Shown one piece after another: positions 27,449-36,326 of a DNA stretch of 64,000 nucleotides (positions within the stretch are counted from its first letter, which is position 1; each line of letters starts with the position of its first letter). Made by a program: the position numbers and the translations under genes. Source of the DNA: Taklimakanibacter deserti (GTDB lineage Bacteria; Pseudomonadota; Alphaproteobacteria; Rhizobiales; Aestuariivirgaceae). The stretch covers positions 499,506 through 563,505 of the forward strand of contig QORU01000002.1 of assembly GCA_003574785.1 (NCBI GenBank), read 5' to 3'. Under the pieces are notes generated by a model. That model was not told the DNA's origin, made no database searches, and saw only the letters and a list, made by a program, of their open reading frames with translations.

Positions 27449-29080
27449 ATGACTGCGACAACATCCGCCCAACAAAACCATGCGGAAGAGCGAGCGTCAT
27501 GGATCCCCATGATCGCGATCGCGTTCGGCCAAGCCATCATGTCGTTCAATGTGGCGTCCTTGCCGGTGGCGATGCGCGGCATGGTGGAAAGCTTTGGCGT
27601 GGCACCAACGGTCGTCGCCACGGGAATTGTCGCTTACTCCATGATCGTTGCGGGCTTTGTCATGCTGGGCGCCAAGCTCGTTCAGCGCTTCGGGGCGCTG
27701 CAGGTATTCCGCCTGGCCGTCGTCGTGTTCGGATTGTCTCAGGTGCTGATGACCTTCAGCCCAAACGCGACGGCGATGATCACCGCCCAGGCGCTGTGCG
27801 GGGCAGCGGCAGCCGTCATCGTTCCGGCTCTGGTTGCCTTGATTGCCGAAAACTACCATGGCACGCAGCAGGCGACGGCGCTCGGCACCCTGGGATCCGC
27901 CCGGGCGGGCGCCGGCGTGCTGGCGTTCCTCATCGGCGGCGTGCTCGGCACCTATATCGGCTGGCGGCCGGTATTCGGCATTCTGATCGCCGTTTCGGCG
28001 CTCGTGCTGCTGCTGAGTTTCCGGCTCAAGCCTGATCGTGGACGCCCGGAGGTGCAGATCGACTTCATTGGCGTCCTGCTTGCGGCGTTGGCCATCATCT
28101 TCATCAGCTTCGGTTTCAACAATCTCAACGGCTGGGGACTTATGCTGGCACGCCCGACAGCCCCCTTCAATGTGCTCGGCCTGTCGCCGGCGCCCATTCT
28201 CATCGTTGTCGGAATTGTGCTCGGCCAGGGCTTTCTGATGTGGACTCGCCGCCGTGAAGTCGCCGGCCGATCGCCCCTGTTGGCGTTGGCCGTACTGGAT
28301 TCGCCCGAAGAGCGCGCGGCTGTCTATGCCATGTTTTCCGTCGTGGCGCTCGAGGCTGCGCTCAATTTCTCGGTGCCGCTTTACATCCAGATCGTCCAGG
28401 GACGTTCTCCCTTGGCGACTGCCGTTGCCATGCTCCCCTTCAACCTGACCGTTTTCTTCGCCGCCATGCTGATCGTCCGGTTCTACGGGAGATTCACGCC
28501 ACGACAAATCGGTCGTTTCGGATTCGTGCTCTGCGCCGTGGCCCTCATCTGGCTCGCCTTCGTCGTCCGTAACGACTGGAGCTCGATCCCGGTGCTCTTC
28601 GGCCTGGTCGTGTTCGGCATCGGTCAGGGATCGCTCGTGACATTGCTGTTCAACGTCCTGGTTACGGCCTCGCCCAAGGAACTCGCCGGCGACGTCGGAT
28701 CGCTGCGTGGTACCACGAACAATCTCGCATCCGCCTTGGGCACCGCCGTTGCCGGGGCCCTGCTCGTGGGCCTGTTGAGCTCGGCGGTCATGCGCCAGCT
28801 CGCGGAGAATCCGACCCTGCCGATCGATATCCAGTCGCAGGTCAATCTCGACAGCATCACTTTTGTGAGCAATGAGCAGCTCGAGACGATCGTTGCAGGC
28901 ACCACCGCCACACCGGAGCAGAAGGCCGAGGCCCTTCGCATCAACACCGAGTCCCGGCTGCTGGCGCTCAAGATCGGTCTCCTGATCATGGCGGGGCTTG
29001 CGCTTTTGACGATACTGCCGGCCGGCAGACTGCCCGCTTATCGGCCGGGCGAGATCCCCGAAAAACTGAACGGTGGCTGA
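27449..29080 (+). CDS. MFS transporter (14 TM), glutaminase operon
   Basis: 543-residue membrane protein with about 14 helices. It starts WIPMIAIAFGQAIMSFNVAS and has motif-C-like GSARAGAGVLAFLIGGVLG. A loop of about 60 residues before the last helix (SQVNLDSITFVSNEQLETIV) is typical for some DHA2-like carriers. GAGGAG precedes ATG 27449; an in-frame start at 27197 inside glsA has no support. No MFS motif A of the GxLaDrxGrk type is obvious in loop 2-3 (GAKLVQRFGALQVFR), so the substrate class differs from the drug exporters in this window. Confidence 0.9.
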   Translation: MTATTSAQQNHAEERASWIPMIAIAFGQAIMSFNVASLPVAMRGMVESFGVAPTVVATGIVAYSMIVAGFVMLGAKLVQRFGALQVFRLAVVVFGLSQVLMTFSPNATAMITAQALCGAAAAVIVPALVALIAENYHGTQQATALGTLGSARAGAGVLAFLIGGVLGTYIGWRPVFGILIAVSALVLLLSFRLKPDRGRPEVQIDFIGVLLAALAIIFISFGFNNLNGWGLMLARPTAPFNVLGLSPAPILIVVGIVLGQGFLMWTRRREVAGRSPLLALAVLDSPEERAAVYAMFSVVALEAALNFSVPLYIQIVQGRSPLATAVAMLPFNLTVFFAAMLIVRFYGRFTPRQIGRFGFVLCAVALIWLAFVVRNDWSSIPVLFGLVVFGIGQGSLVTLLFNVLVTASPKELAGDVGSLRGTTNNLASALGTAVAGALLVGLLSSAVMRQLAENPTLPIDIQSQVNLDSITFVSNEQLETIVAGTTATPEQKAEALRINTESRLLALKIGLLIMAGLALLTILPAGRLPAYRPGEIPEKLNGG

Positions 29081-29102
29081 AGAATCAGCTCACAGCGTGC
29101 TC

Positions 29103-30134
29103 TTATGGATCTTCGGTTTTGGCGGGAGCGCCCGCGGACAGCAATGCCGCGAGCCAGCGACTGGACGGCTCTTGCGCGCAATAGATGACGAAGGCGATGA
29201 GGATGGGCACGCCGATGAAGGCGCCCGCCAGGCCCCACAGGAAGGTCCAGAAGAACACCGCGAAGATGACCGCGAAGGGCGATATTTTCAGCGAGGCGCC
29301 GGAGAGCAGCGGCTCGAAATAACTGCCGATGACGAATTGGATGATATTGAGGCTGATGAAGACGATCACCGCCATCTGCCAGGATTCGAACTGGGCGATG
29401 GCGAACAGCGTCGGAAACAGCGTGGCGATCAGCGGTCCGAGAAAGGGTATGTAGTTCAGCGCCAGCGCGATCGCGCCCCAGGCTGCGGCGAGCTCGAGCC
29501 CGGCGAGGAGCGCGAAGCCCCAAACGACGAAGCCCGTCAGCACGCTGGCCAAGCTGCGCACCACCATGAAGCGGCGCAGCTTGTGACCGATCTCCCGGTT
29601 TGCCCGCAACATCTTCTCGCCGAACGGTTGAACACCCGGCTGGCGCAGGCGCGCGTTGAAGTCGTCGACCTCGAGCAGCCCCAGCATGACGAAGATGAGC
29701 ACGAGGACGGCGAAGCCGGTAAAGCTGTTGAGCCGGCCGGCGATGCCCTGAACGAAACCCAAGAGCCAGGCCACGTCGAAGCGGTCGGTGATGGGGCCGA
29801 CGACGGCAATGCCGTGCTCCTCCAGCCAGGCGACCCAGTCGCGATAGATCGTCTGAAATCGGCCGGCATTGAGGAAAAGCCATTGCGCGAGCTTGCCGAA
29901 CCCCCAGGCGCTCAGCGAGCCGACCGCGCCGATCACGAAAATCGTGCCGCTGAGCGTGATCAGCAAAGCGATCAGTTTCGGCATCCGCCGCTGCAGTGCC
30001 GCCTGGAGCGGCCAGACCAGGGCAATCACGAACAGCGCGAAAGCCAGTGGCACGAAAAACGATTGGGCGAAATAGAGCAGCGCTATGACGAGAATTGCGG
30101 TCGCCAAACGGCCGATCATCGGGCGATCGCTCAT
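29103..30134 (-). CDS. AI-2E-family transporter
   Basis: 343 residues, 7-8 membrane segments, with the family core LNYIPFLGPLIATLFPTLFA and a second conserved end GLAGAFIGVPILIAFVIYCA. The long central domain NSFTGFAVLVLIFVMLGLLE, DDFNARLRQPGVQPFGEKML and LRRFMVVRSLASVLTGFVVW is as expected. Members export autoinducer-2 (TqsA) or act as Na+/H+ antiporters; which applies is unknown. Divergent from the hydrolase at 30247, with a TTTCATA-G-TATGAAA palindrome between. Confidence 0.93.
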   Translation of the reverse strand: MSDRPMIGRLATAILVIALLYFAQSFFVPLAFALFVIALVWPLQAALQRRMPKLIALLITLSGTIFVIGAVGSLSAWGFGKLAQWLFLNAGRFQTIYRDWVAWLEEHGIAVVGPITDRFDVAWLLGFVQGIAGRLNSFTGFAVLVLIFVMLGLLEVDDFNARLRQPGVQPFGEKMLRANREIGHKLRRFMVVRSLASVLTGFVVWGFALLAGLELAAAWGAIALALNYIPFLGPLIATLFPTLFAIAQFESWQMAVIVFISLNIIQFVIGSYFEPLLSGASLKISPFAVIFAVFFWTFLWGLAGAFIGVPILIAFVIYCAQEPSSRWLAALLSAGAPAKTEDP

Positions 30135-30184
30135 GAATTACCCCTAAAGGCCGCCAGGGAGCCGCGGTGACGGCCGACTCGCGA

Positions 30185-30199
30185 TTTCATAGTATGAAA
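30185..30199. promoter_or_regulatory. Palindrome in divergent promoter
   Basis: TTTCATA, G, TATGAAA: perfect 7-bp arms, 51 bp from the AI-2E gene and 48 bp from the membrane hydrolase gene. It could regulate either; no regulator is adjacent. Confidence 0.5.
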
Positions 30200-30246
30200 C
30201 ATTCCTTTGAGTCCCAAGCGGAAATGATGGTTAAGAGGATGCCTGG

Positions 30247-31896
30247 ATGAAGAGAAACTGGCTTGTCAGGCTCTGGTACTCGCTGTCGGCCGGTGGCCTG
30301 CTCCTCGGAACGCTGTTCTTTGCCGCGTCGCTGACGCCGACACTGCTGCCGCGGACCTTCCTGACCCAGGGCGCGCTTTCGGGATGTTCTCTGGCCGTTG
30401 GCTACGGCATCGGCGTGTTCGGCCGCTGGTTGTGGACCTATTTGGAACTGCCCAGGCCGCAGGCTCGTGCCTTGCGCGTCGCCAAGCTCACAGCGATCAT
30501 CATCTGCGCGGTCGTCGCGGTCTCGTTTCTCTGGCGAGCGGCACAATGGCAGAATTCGATCCGTGAGCTGATGGGTCTCGAACCCGTCGCGAGCGCGCAA
30601 CCGCTCGAGGTCGGGCTGATCGCGCTGGCAACCTTCATCGTCCTGCTTGCATTGGCGCGCCTCTTCAAGCTGACCTTGAGCTTCATATCGGCAAAAGGCC
30701 GGCGCTTCGTGCCGCGGCGGGTGTCGAATGTCATCGGCTTCGTTGCAGCGGTCGCGCTGTTCTGGTCGGTTATCAATGGTGTTCTCCTCCGTGCCGCGCT
30801 GCACATGGCGGATTCGTCGTACCAGCAATTTGACGCCCTGATCGAACCGGAGACGGAGCAACCTTCCGATCCCCTCAAGACGGGAAGCAGCGCCTCATTG
30901 CTTGACTGGGAAGAGCTCGGGCGCGCCGGGCGTGAGTTCGTCTCTTCGGGGCCCAACGCCCGGGACATAGGCGCCTTTTCGGGCAAGGAAGCGCTCGAGC
31001 CCATTCGTGTCTATGCCGGGCTGCGATCCGCGGAGACGCCGGAACAGCGGGCGAAGCTCGCATTCGAGGAGTTCAAGCGCGTCGGCGGCTTTAAACGCGC
31101 CGTCATCATCGTGGTGACGCCGACCGGATCGGGCTGGATCGATCCGCCGGCGATGGACAGTATCGAATACCTGCATAGTGGCGACGTGGCGAGCATTGCC
31201 GTGCAGTATTCCTATCTCGCAAGCTGGCTGTCCCTGCTGACGGAGCCCGGTTATGGCGCTGACGCCGCGCGTGCCCTTTTCAAGGAAATCTACGGCTACT
31301 GGACGACGCTTCCCAGGGACAGTCGGCCACGGCTCTATCTCTACGGGCTCAGTCTCGGCGCGATGAACTCCGAGCAGTCGACCGATCTGATCGAGGTGCT
31401 CGGCGATCCCTATAACGGCGCGCTGTGGAGCGGCCCGCCCTATACCAGCCGGATCTGGAGGTGGATCACCGCCAACCGGAATCCGGACTCGCCCGCCTGG
31501 CTGCCGCGATTTCGCGATGGGTCATTCGTCCGGTTCATGAACCAGGACGGCGCTGCCATTGCGCAAGGCTCCGCCTGGGGGCCGATGCGGATCGTTTATC
31601 TTCAATATGCCAGCGACCCGGTTACCTTTTTCGACTATCACGACCTCTACCGCGCGCCGGCCTGGATGTCGTCGCCACGGGGCCCCGACGTCTCGCCGCA
31701 ACTGCGGTGGTATCCGGTCGTGACCTTCCTTCAACTCGTGCTGGACATGGCCATGGCGACCACGACGCCGATCGGCCACGGCCATGTCTACGCCGCGGAG
31801 CATTACATCGACGCCTGGATGGCCGTGACGGATGTTGGCAACTGGTCGCCTGAGGACGTAGCGCGACTGAAGCGGCATTTGGCGAAGACGCCATGA
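30247..31896 (+). CDS. Membrane-anchored alpha/beta-hydrolase-family protein
   Basis: 549 residues. The first 180 contain about four hydrophobic helices (LSAGGLLLGTLFFAASLTPT, GCSLAVGYGIGVFGRWLWTY, AIIICAVVAVSFLWRAAQ, NVIGFVAAVALFWSVING). The C-terminal catalytic part (about 220-545) has KRAVIIVVTPTGSGWIDPPA and the nucleophile elbow YGLSLGAMNS, and late WSGPPYTSRIWRWITANRN, matching COG4425-type predicted membrane hydrolases. Substrate unknown; the fold would face one side of the inner membrane. Divergent from the AI-2E gene. Confidence 0.88.
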   Translation: MKRNWLVRLWYSLSAGGLLLGTLFFAASLTPTLLPRTFLTQGALSGCSLAVGYGIGVFGRWLWTYLELPRPQARALRVAKLTAIIICAVVAVSFLWRAAQWQNSIRELMGLEPVASAQPLEVGLIALATFIVLLALARLFKLTLSFISAKGRRFVPRRVSNVIGFVAAVALFWSVINGVLLRAALHMADSSYQQFDALIEPETEQPSDPLKTGSSASLLDWEELGRAGREFVSSGPNARDIGAFSGKEALEPIRVYAGLRSAETPEQRAKLAFEEFKRVGGFKRAVIIVVTPTGSGWIDPPAMDSIEYLHSGDVASIAVQYSYLASWLSLLTEPGYGADAARALFKEIYGYWTTLPRDSRPRLYLYGLSLGAMNSEQSTDLIEVLGDPYNGALWSGPPYTSRIWRWITANRNPDSPAWLPRFRDGSFVRFMNQDGAAIAQGSAWGPMRIVYLQYASDPVTFFDYHDLYRAPAWMSSPRGPDVSPQLRWYPVVTFLQLVLDMAMATTTPIGHGHVYAAEHYIDAWMAVTDVGNWSPEDVARLKRHLAKTP

Positions 31897-31922
31897 GCGG
31901 GCGCCCTACTCAGACGACCCGC

Positions 31923-33119
31923 TCAACTCCCTGCGAGCACCTTCAAGATTCGCGCGCCGGGACGTCCCGTCGGCTTCAATCCGGCCTTCTTCTCGGCTTC
32001 CTTGATCGCGGCGGCCGTGAGCGGGCCCATCCGTCCGTCGGCCTCGCCCTTATAGAGACCTTGCGCGATCAACAGTTCCTGCAGGCGCTTGCGCTCGGCG
32101 CGCGATAAGCCCGGATCATTGGTCGGCCAGGCGGTCTTCAAGGCGCCCTTGCCGCTGAGGCGGTCGGAGAGATGCGAAATGGCGAGCGCATAGGATTCCG
32201 CCGCATTGTAGGAATAGAGCGCGTCGAAATTGCGCGACACCAGGAAGGCCGGCCCGCTCTTGCCTGCCGGCCGGAGCAGCCCATAGGAGCCCGATCTGGG
32301 CAACGCCCTGCCATCGGCGCGCGTGATGCCGCGCTTGGCCCAGGCGGCGATCGATGCTTTGCGCGAGCGCCCCGTCGGCCCCTTATAGGAACTTGGGACC
32401 CTCACCTCGAAGCCCCAGGGCAGGCCTGAGCGCCAGCCGGCTTTCTTGAGGAAATTGGCGCTCGAGGCGAGCGCGTCCGGAACCGAGTTGATCGTGTCGC
32501 GCCGCCCGTCGCGGTCGAAGTCGACGGCGAGTCTGCGATAGGTCGAAGGCATGAACTGCGTATGGCCGAAGGCGCCCGCCCAGGACCCGTGCAGGTCCTG
32601 AAGCTTCACATCGCCGGCGCCCACGATCTTCAGCGCATGGATGAGTTCGCCCTTGAACATCCCCGGACGGCGTCCCGCGCAAGCGAGGCTCGCAAAGGCC
32701 TGCGGCAGGAAGAAATCGCCCTCGATCTTGCCATAGTCGCTCTCGACGCCCCAAAGTGCGGCGAGGACGAACCGGTCGACGCCATAGGCCTTCTCGATGG
32801 CGCGGAGGGTCTTCTCCTCGACCTCCATCATCTGCTTGCCGTCGGCAATGCGCGCCGGATCGACCAGAAAGGCCATATAGTCCCAGATCGCCAGGCGGTA
32901 TTCGGGCTGGTTGCGCGAGAAGCGCACCACCTTCTCGTCGAACTTGATGTCGCGAAAGGCGGCATCGGCGATATCGGCTTTGACGCCGGCCTTGATGACG
33001 TCGCCCCGAAGGCGCTTCACGCAGGCCTCGAAGGAGGCGGCGCCCGCCGATGGGGCGGCGAGGGTCGCGGCCATGGCCATCGTCAGGGCAGAAATCCAAA
33101 GCCTGAAACTGCAAATCAT
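31923..33119 (-). CDS. MltB-type lytic murein transglycosylase with PG-binding domain
   Basis: 398 residues. Signal peptide MICSFRLWISALTMAMAATL plus AAPSAGA; then the SLT_2 domain with catalytic Glu in AALWGVESDYGKIEG, SLACAGRRPGMFKGELIHAL, GSWAGAFGHTQFMPSTYRRL and FLKKAGWRSGLPWGFEV; finally a peptidoglycan-binding helix domain (LSRAERKRLQELLIAQGLYK, ADGRMGPLTAAAIKEAEKKA). It cleaves the MurNAc-GlcNAc bond in the periplasm to anhydro products. No lipobox cysteine is at the cleavage site, so it is soluble. Start 33119 is chosen for the signal peptide. Single gene, convergent to the hydrolase. Confidence 0.94.
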   Translation of the reverse strand: MICSFRLWISALTMAMAATLAAPSAGAASFEACVKRLRGDVIKAGVKADIADAAFRDIKFDEKVVRFSRNQPEYRLAIWDYMAFLVDPARIADGKQMMEVEEKTLRAIEKAYGVDRFVLAALWGVESDYGKIEGDFFLPQAFASLACAGRRPGMFKGELIHALKIVGAGDVKLQDLHGSWAGAFGHTQFMPSTYRRLAVDFDRDGRRDTINSVPDALASSANFLKKAGWRSGLPWGFEVRVPSSYKGPTGRSRKASIAAWAKRGITRADGRALPRSGSYGLLRPAGKSGPAFLVSRNFDALYSYNAAESYALAISHLSDRLSGKGALKTAWPTNDPGLSRAERKRLQELLIAQGLYKGEADGRMGPLTAAAIKEAEKKAGLKPTGRPGARILKVLAGS

Positions 33120-33354
33120 GCGGGCAATCCTGAAAGTCAGTGTTACGCTCCATCGCCCCCGATATGCGTCGTATTCGCCCCCGCCGATCCGATTCTGCCC
33201 CAATTGTTCCCTACCAAACAGGGAAAGACGACAAAGATGGGGCAGAAAATCGGCCCGGCCGTCCTGCCCGGAACCTTCGCATCCTCCAATGGTTGCAAGG
33301 GTGTACTGCTCGCCGCCCGCGCGAGCTCTCCATTCTCAGCAAAGGAGGCCTGCC

Positions 33355-33810
33355 ATGGCCGTGAAGCCCATTCCTGAAGGATTTCACAGTGTAACCCCCT
33401 ATCTGACTGTTCGCGGGGTCGACAAGATCATCGACTTCCTCCGCAAGGCTTTCGATGCGCAAGTCTCGCATGAGCCGATCAAGCGCCCGGACGGCAAGAT
33501 CATGCATGCGCAGGTCAAGATCGGCGATTCATGCGTGATGCTTGGTGAGGAAAGCGAGCAGGCCAAGGCGACGGCATCCACTCTTTACCTCTATGTTCCG
33601 GACGTGGACCGGGTCTATCAGCAGGCGGTTAGAGCCGGAGGCCAATCGGTGATGGAGCCTGCCGACATGTTCTATGGCGACCGCTGCGGCGGGGTGAAGG
33701 ATCAATCGGGCAACAGCTGGATGGTCGCGACCCACAAGGAAGACGTGGCGCTGCCCGAGCTGCAGAAGCGGGCCAATGAATTCATGAAGCAGCAGGGCAA
33801 GGCCGCCTGA
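33355..33810 (+). CDS. VOC/PhnB-like glyoxalase-fold protein
   Basis: 151 residues with one paired beta-alpha-beta3 unit: VTPYLTVRGVDKIIDFLRKA, FDAQVSHEPIKRPDGKIMHA, VKIGDSCVMLGEES, TLYLYVPDVDRVYQQAVRAG, and the end FYGDRCGGVKDQSGNSWMVA. The metal ligands of PhnB-like proteins (His, Glu, Asp) are partly visible. The family covers lyases, dioxygenases and antibiotic binders, so function is open. AAAGGAGG precedes ATG 33355; a longer upstream frame overlapping mltB is rejected. Confidence 0.9.
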   Translation: MAVKPIPEGFHSVTPYLTVRGVDKIIDFLRKAFDAQVSHEPIKRPDGKIMHAQVKIGDSCVMLGEESEQAKATASTLYLYVPDVDRVYQQAVRAGGQSVMEPADMFYGDRCGGVKDQSGNSWMVATHKEDVALPELQKRANEFMKQQGKAA

Positions 33811-33851
33811 GCCGATAGGCGCACGGACCGTCCAAAAATGCTCAGCTGACA

Positions 33852-33865
33852 TATCCTCTGGGATA
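33852..33865. promoter_or_regulatory. Small inverted repeat before MFS gene
   Basis: TATCC, TCTG, GGATA about 30 bp upstream of the MFS start. Short arms, so low certainty. Confidence 0.3.
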
Positions 33866-33895
33866 CATTGAATCCGCCGTTCGTCGGGCCATAGA

Positions 33896-35248
33896 ATGCG
33901 GACGATGCGCCGCTTTCCTCTATCCCAGAACGTGCTGACCATTGCTGCTGCCATCACGGGCAGCAGTGCCGTGATGCTGGGCGAGAGCGTGGTTTCGCTG
34001 GCGCTGCCCAGCATCGGCAAGACATTGAACGTGCCCTTCGCCAGCCTGCAATGGGTGGCCGACGGCTACAATCTGACACTTGCCTCATGCATTCTCTTTG
34101 GCGGGTCGCTCGGCGATGTCCTGGGCTTGAGGCGCGTCTATCTGTGGAGCGCCTGCGCGTTTCTGGCTCTCTCCCTCCTTTGCGCCCTGGCCTGGAGCGG
34201 CCTCACCCTCATCCTGTTTCGTGCGGTGCTCGGGATCGCCGGAGCGCTTCTCACACCGGTGAGCCTTGCCGTCCTCAATGCGCAACTGCCGAAGGACCTG
34301 CGCACGCGGGCTGTCGCTTATTGGACGGCGGCGACCTCGATCGTACTGGCGCTTGGCCCTCTGGTCGGCGGCTATCTCGTCGATGTGTTTTCGTGGCGCG
34401 CGATATTCCTGTTCAACGTGCCGCTCGCCCTCATTGCGCTCGCATTGGGCTACTCTGCCTTGAAGGACGCTCCGATGCGCAAAGACTTGCGGATCGACTG
34501 GGCCGGCGCCATCCTGGCCTTCCTCTTCCTTGCCGGCATCACCTTCGGACTGATCGAAGGGCCCGCCAATGACTGGCCGGTGCTGGCCATCGCCGCGATC
34601 GCAGGCGGCGTGGTGTGCTTTTTCGCCTTCATCTGGTGGGAGCGGCGTGCGTCGCGTCCGCTGGTCGATTTCGCGCTCTTCCGCAATCGGAATTTCTCGG
34701 CCACCAATGCCGCGACCTTGCTCCTCTATGCCGCGTTTGGCGGCTTCGGATTCCTGTTCTCGTACTTCCTGCAAACTGTCTCCGGCTTTTCGGCGACCGC
34801 GGCGGGTGCCGCCTTCCTGCCGGTCTCGGCGATGCTGGGCGTCGCGTCCGGCCAGGTCGGAAGCTACGCCGCGCGCTTTGGCCCGCGCTGGTTCATGGGC
34901 CTGGGTCCCTTCTTCTGTGCCGCGGGCATGGTGATGCTCCTGCCCTTGGGACCTCAGACGACCTATCTCACCGGTGTGCTGCCGGGCATCGTGCTGTTCG
35001 GCATCGGACTGACACTCACCGTGGCGCCCTTGACCGCGACGGCTCTCAATTCGGCGCCGGACGAGAAATCAGGCATCGCGTCTGCCATCAACAACGGATT
35101 GGCGTCCGCAGGCCCTCTCATCGCTATCGCCTTGCTCGGGCTTGGCGGACTCGAGCATGCCTATCTTCTCGGCGTGTGGATATGCGTGGTGCTTGCAGTG
35201 CTTGCCGGGCTGGTTTCCCTGACCTTTGTCCGTAAAGCCAGCGCGTGA
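33896..35248 (+). CDS. MFS transporter, DHA2-like
   Basis: 450 residues, 12-14 helices. Opening GSSAVMLGESVVSLALPSIG with the D/E-x-x-V-V-x-x-A-L-P pattern of EmrB/QacA carriers; motif A GGSLGDVLGLRRVYLW; motif C LALGPLVGGYLVDVFSWRAI. The C-terminus TALNSAPDEKSGIASAINNG is also DHA2-typical. Start may be 33896 (MRTMRRFPL) or 33905. It lies alone downstream of the VOC gene and 2 bp from the convergent LLM flavoprotein stop. Probably a multidrug or metabolite exporter. Confidence 0.92.
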   Translation: MRTMRRFPLSQNVLTIAAAITGSSAVMLGESVVSLALPSIGKTLNVPFASLQWVADGYNLTLASCILFGGSLGDVLGLRRVYLWSACAFLALSLLCALAWSGLTLILFRAVLGIAGALLTPVSLAVLNAQLPKDLRTRAVAYWTAATSIVLALGPLVGGYLVDVFSWRAIFLFNVPLALIALALGYSALKDAPMRKDLRIDWAGAILAFLFLAGITFGLIEGPANDWPVLAIAAIAGGVVCFFAFIWWERRASRPLVDFALFRNRNFSATNAATLLLYAAFGGFGFLFSYFLQTVSGFSATAAGAAFLPVSAMLGVASGQVGSYAARFGPRWFMGLGPFFCAAGMVMLLPLGPQTTYLTGVLPGIVLFGIGLTLTVAPLTATALNSAPDEKSGIASAINNGLASAGPLIAIALLGLGGLEHAYLLGVWICVVLAVLAGLVSLTFVRKASA

Positions 35249-35250
35249 CC

Positions 35251-36270
35251 TCAGCGCCAGCCGAGCGCCGGGGCGACATGCTTCAGGATCGCCTCGATGA
35301 CATGCGCATTGTACTCGACGCCGAGCTGATTGGGCACGGTGAGGAGCAGCGTGTCGGCCGCGGCGATCGCCTCGTCCTGCTTCAATTGCTCGATGAGGAC
35401 GTCGGGCTCGGCGGCATAGGTGCGGCCGAAGACGGCGCGCCGTTCGGGCTCGATATAGCCGAAATGGTCCCGGCTCTCGCTGCCGCCGAAATAGGCGCGG
35501 TCGCGCTCATCGACAATCGCGAAAATGCTGCGGCTCACCGACACGCGGGGCTCGCGCTTGTGTCCGGCTTCCGTCCAGGCCGCGCGAAAGGCGCTGATCT
35601 GCTTGGCCTGCTGGATATGCAGCGGCTCGCCGCCCTCGTCGAATTTGAGCGTCGAGCTTTGCAGATTCATGCCAAGCTTCGCCGCCCACTGCGCCGTGGC
35701 GTTGGTGGCGGCCCCCCACCAGATCCGCTCACGCAAGCCTTCCGAGTGAGGCTCGACCCGCAACAGGCCGGGCGGGTTGGGAAACATCGGCTGCGGATTG
35801 GGTTGGGCAAATCCCTCGCCCTTCAGCAATTCGAGAAAGACTTCCGCATGATGGCGGGCCATGTCGGCATCGCTCTTGCCCTCGGGCGGGACGTAACCGA
35901 AATAGCGCCAGCCATCGATGACCTGCTCCGGCGATCCGCGGCTGATGCCGAGCTGCAGCCGGCCGCCGGCAATGAGGTCGGCCGAGCCCGCATCCTCGAT
36001 CATATAGAACGGGTTCTCATATCGCATGTCGATGACCGCCGTTCCGATCTCGATGCGCTTCGTCCGGGCGCCCACGGCGGCGAGCAGCGGAAAGGGCGAG
36101 CCGAGCTGGCGGGCGAAATGATGCACGCGGAAATAAGCGCCGTCGGCGCCCAGTTCCTCGGCGGCGACCGCCAGGTCGATGGATTGCAACAAGGCGTCCG
36201 CCGCCGTCCGCGTCCGCGACTGGAGCGAGGGTGACCAATGCCCGAAGGAGAGAAAGCCGATTTTTTTCAT
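35251..36270 (-). CDS. LLM-class flavin-dependent oxidoreductase
   Basis: 339-residue luciferase-like TIM-barrel flavoprotein using reduced FMN (or F420 in other groups). Seen: IGFLSFGHWSPSLQSRTRTA, AEELGADGAYFRVHHFARQL, LLAAVGARTKRIEIGTAVID, GGRLQLGISRGSPEQVIDGW, and PPGLLRVEPHSEGLRERIWW. In the family these residues line the flavin pocket. The substrate could be an alkane, sulfonate or xenobiotic. No reductase gene is adjacent. Convergent with the MFS gene; 56 bp upstream ends the disulfide oxidoreductase. Confidence 0.92.
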   Translation of the reverse strand: MKKIGFLSFGHWSPSLQSRTRTAADALLQSIDLAVAAEELGADGAYFRVHHFARQLGSPFPLLAAVGARTKRIEIGTAVIDMRYENPFYMIEDAGSADLIAGGRLQLGISRGSPEQVIDGWRYFGYVPPEGKSDADMARHHAEVFLELLKGEGFAQPNPQPMFPNPPGLLRVEPHSEGLRERIWWGAATNATAQWAAKLGMNLQSSTLKFDEGGEPLHIQQAKQISAFRAAWTEAGHKREPRVSVSRSIFAIVDERDRAYFGGSESRDHFGYIEPERRAVFGRTYAAEPDVLIEQLKQDEAIAAADTLLLTVPNQLGVEYNAHVIEAILKHVAPALGWR

Positions 36271-36326
36271 GGAGAGAGGTATGTAGTGCGCGCTCCTGCG
36301 GCTTCAATAGGAGAAACGACGCAGGC

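Noticed and set aside
27497..28507. Open frame antisense to the MFS gene
   Set aside because: Encodes a His/Arg/Gln-rich sequence typical of the complement of membrane-protein genes.
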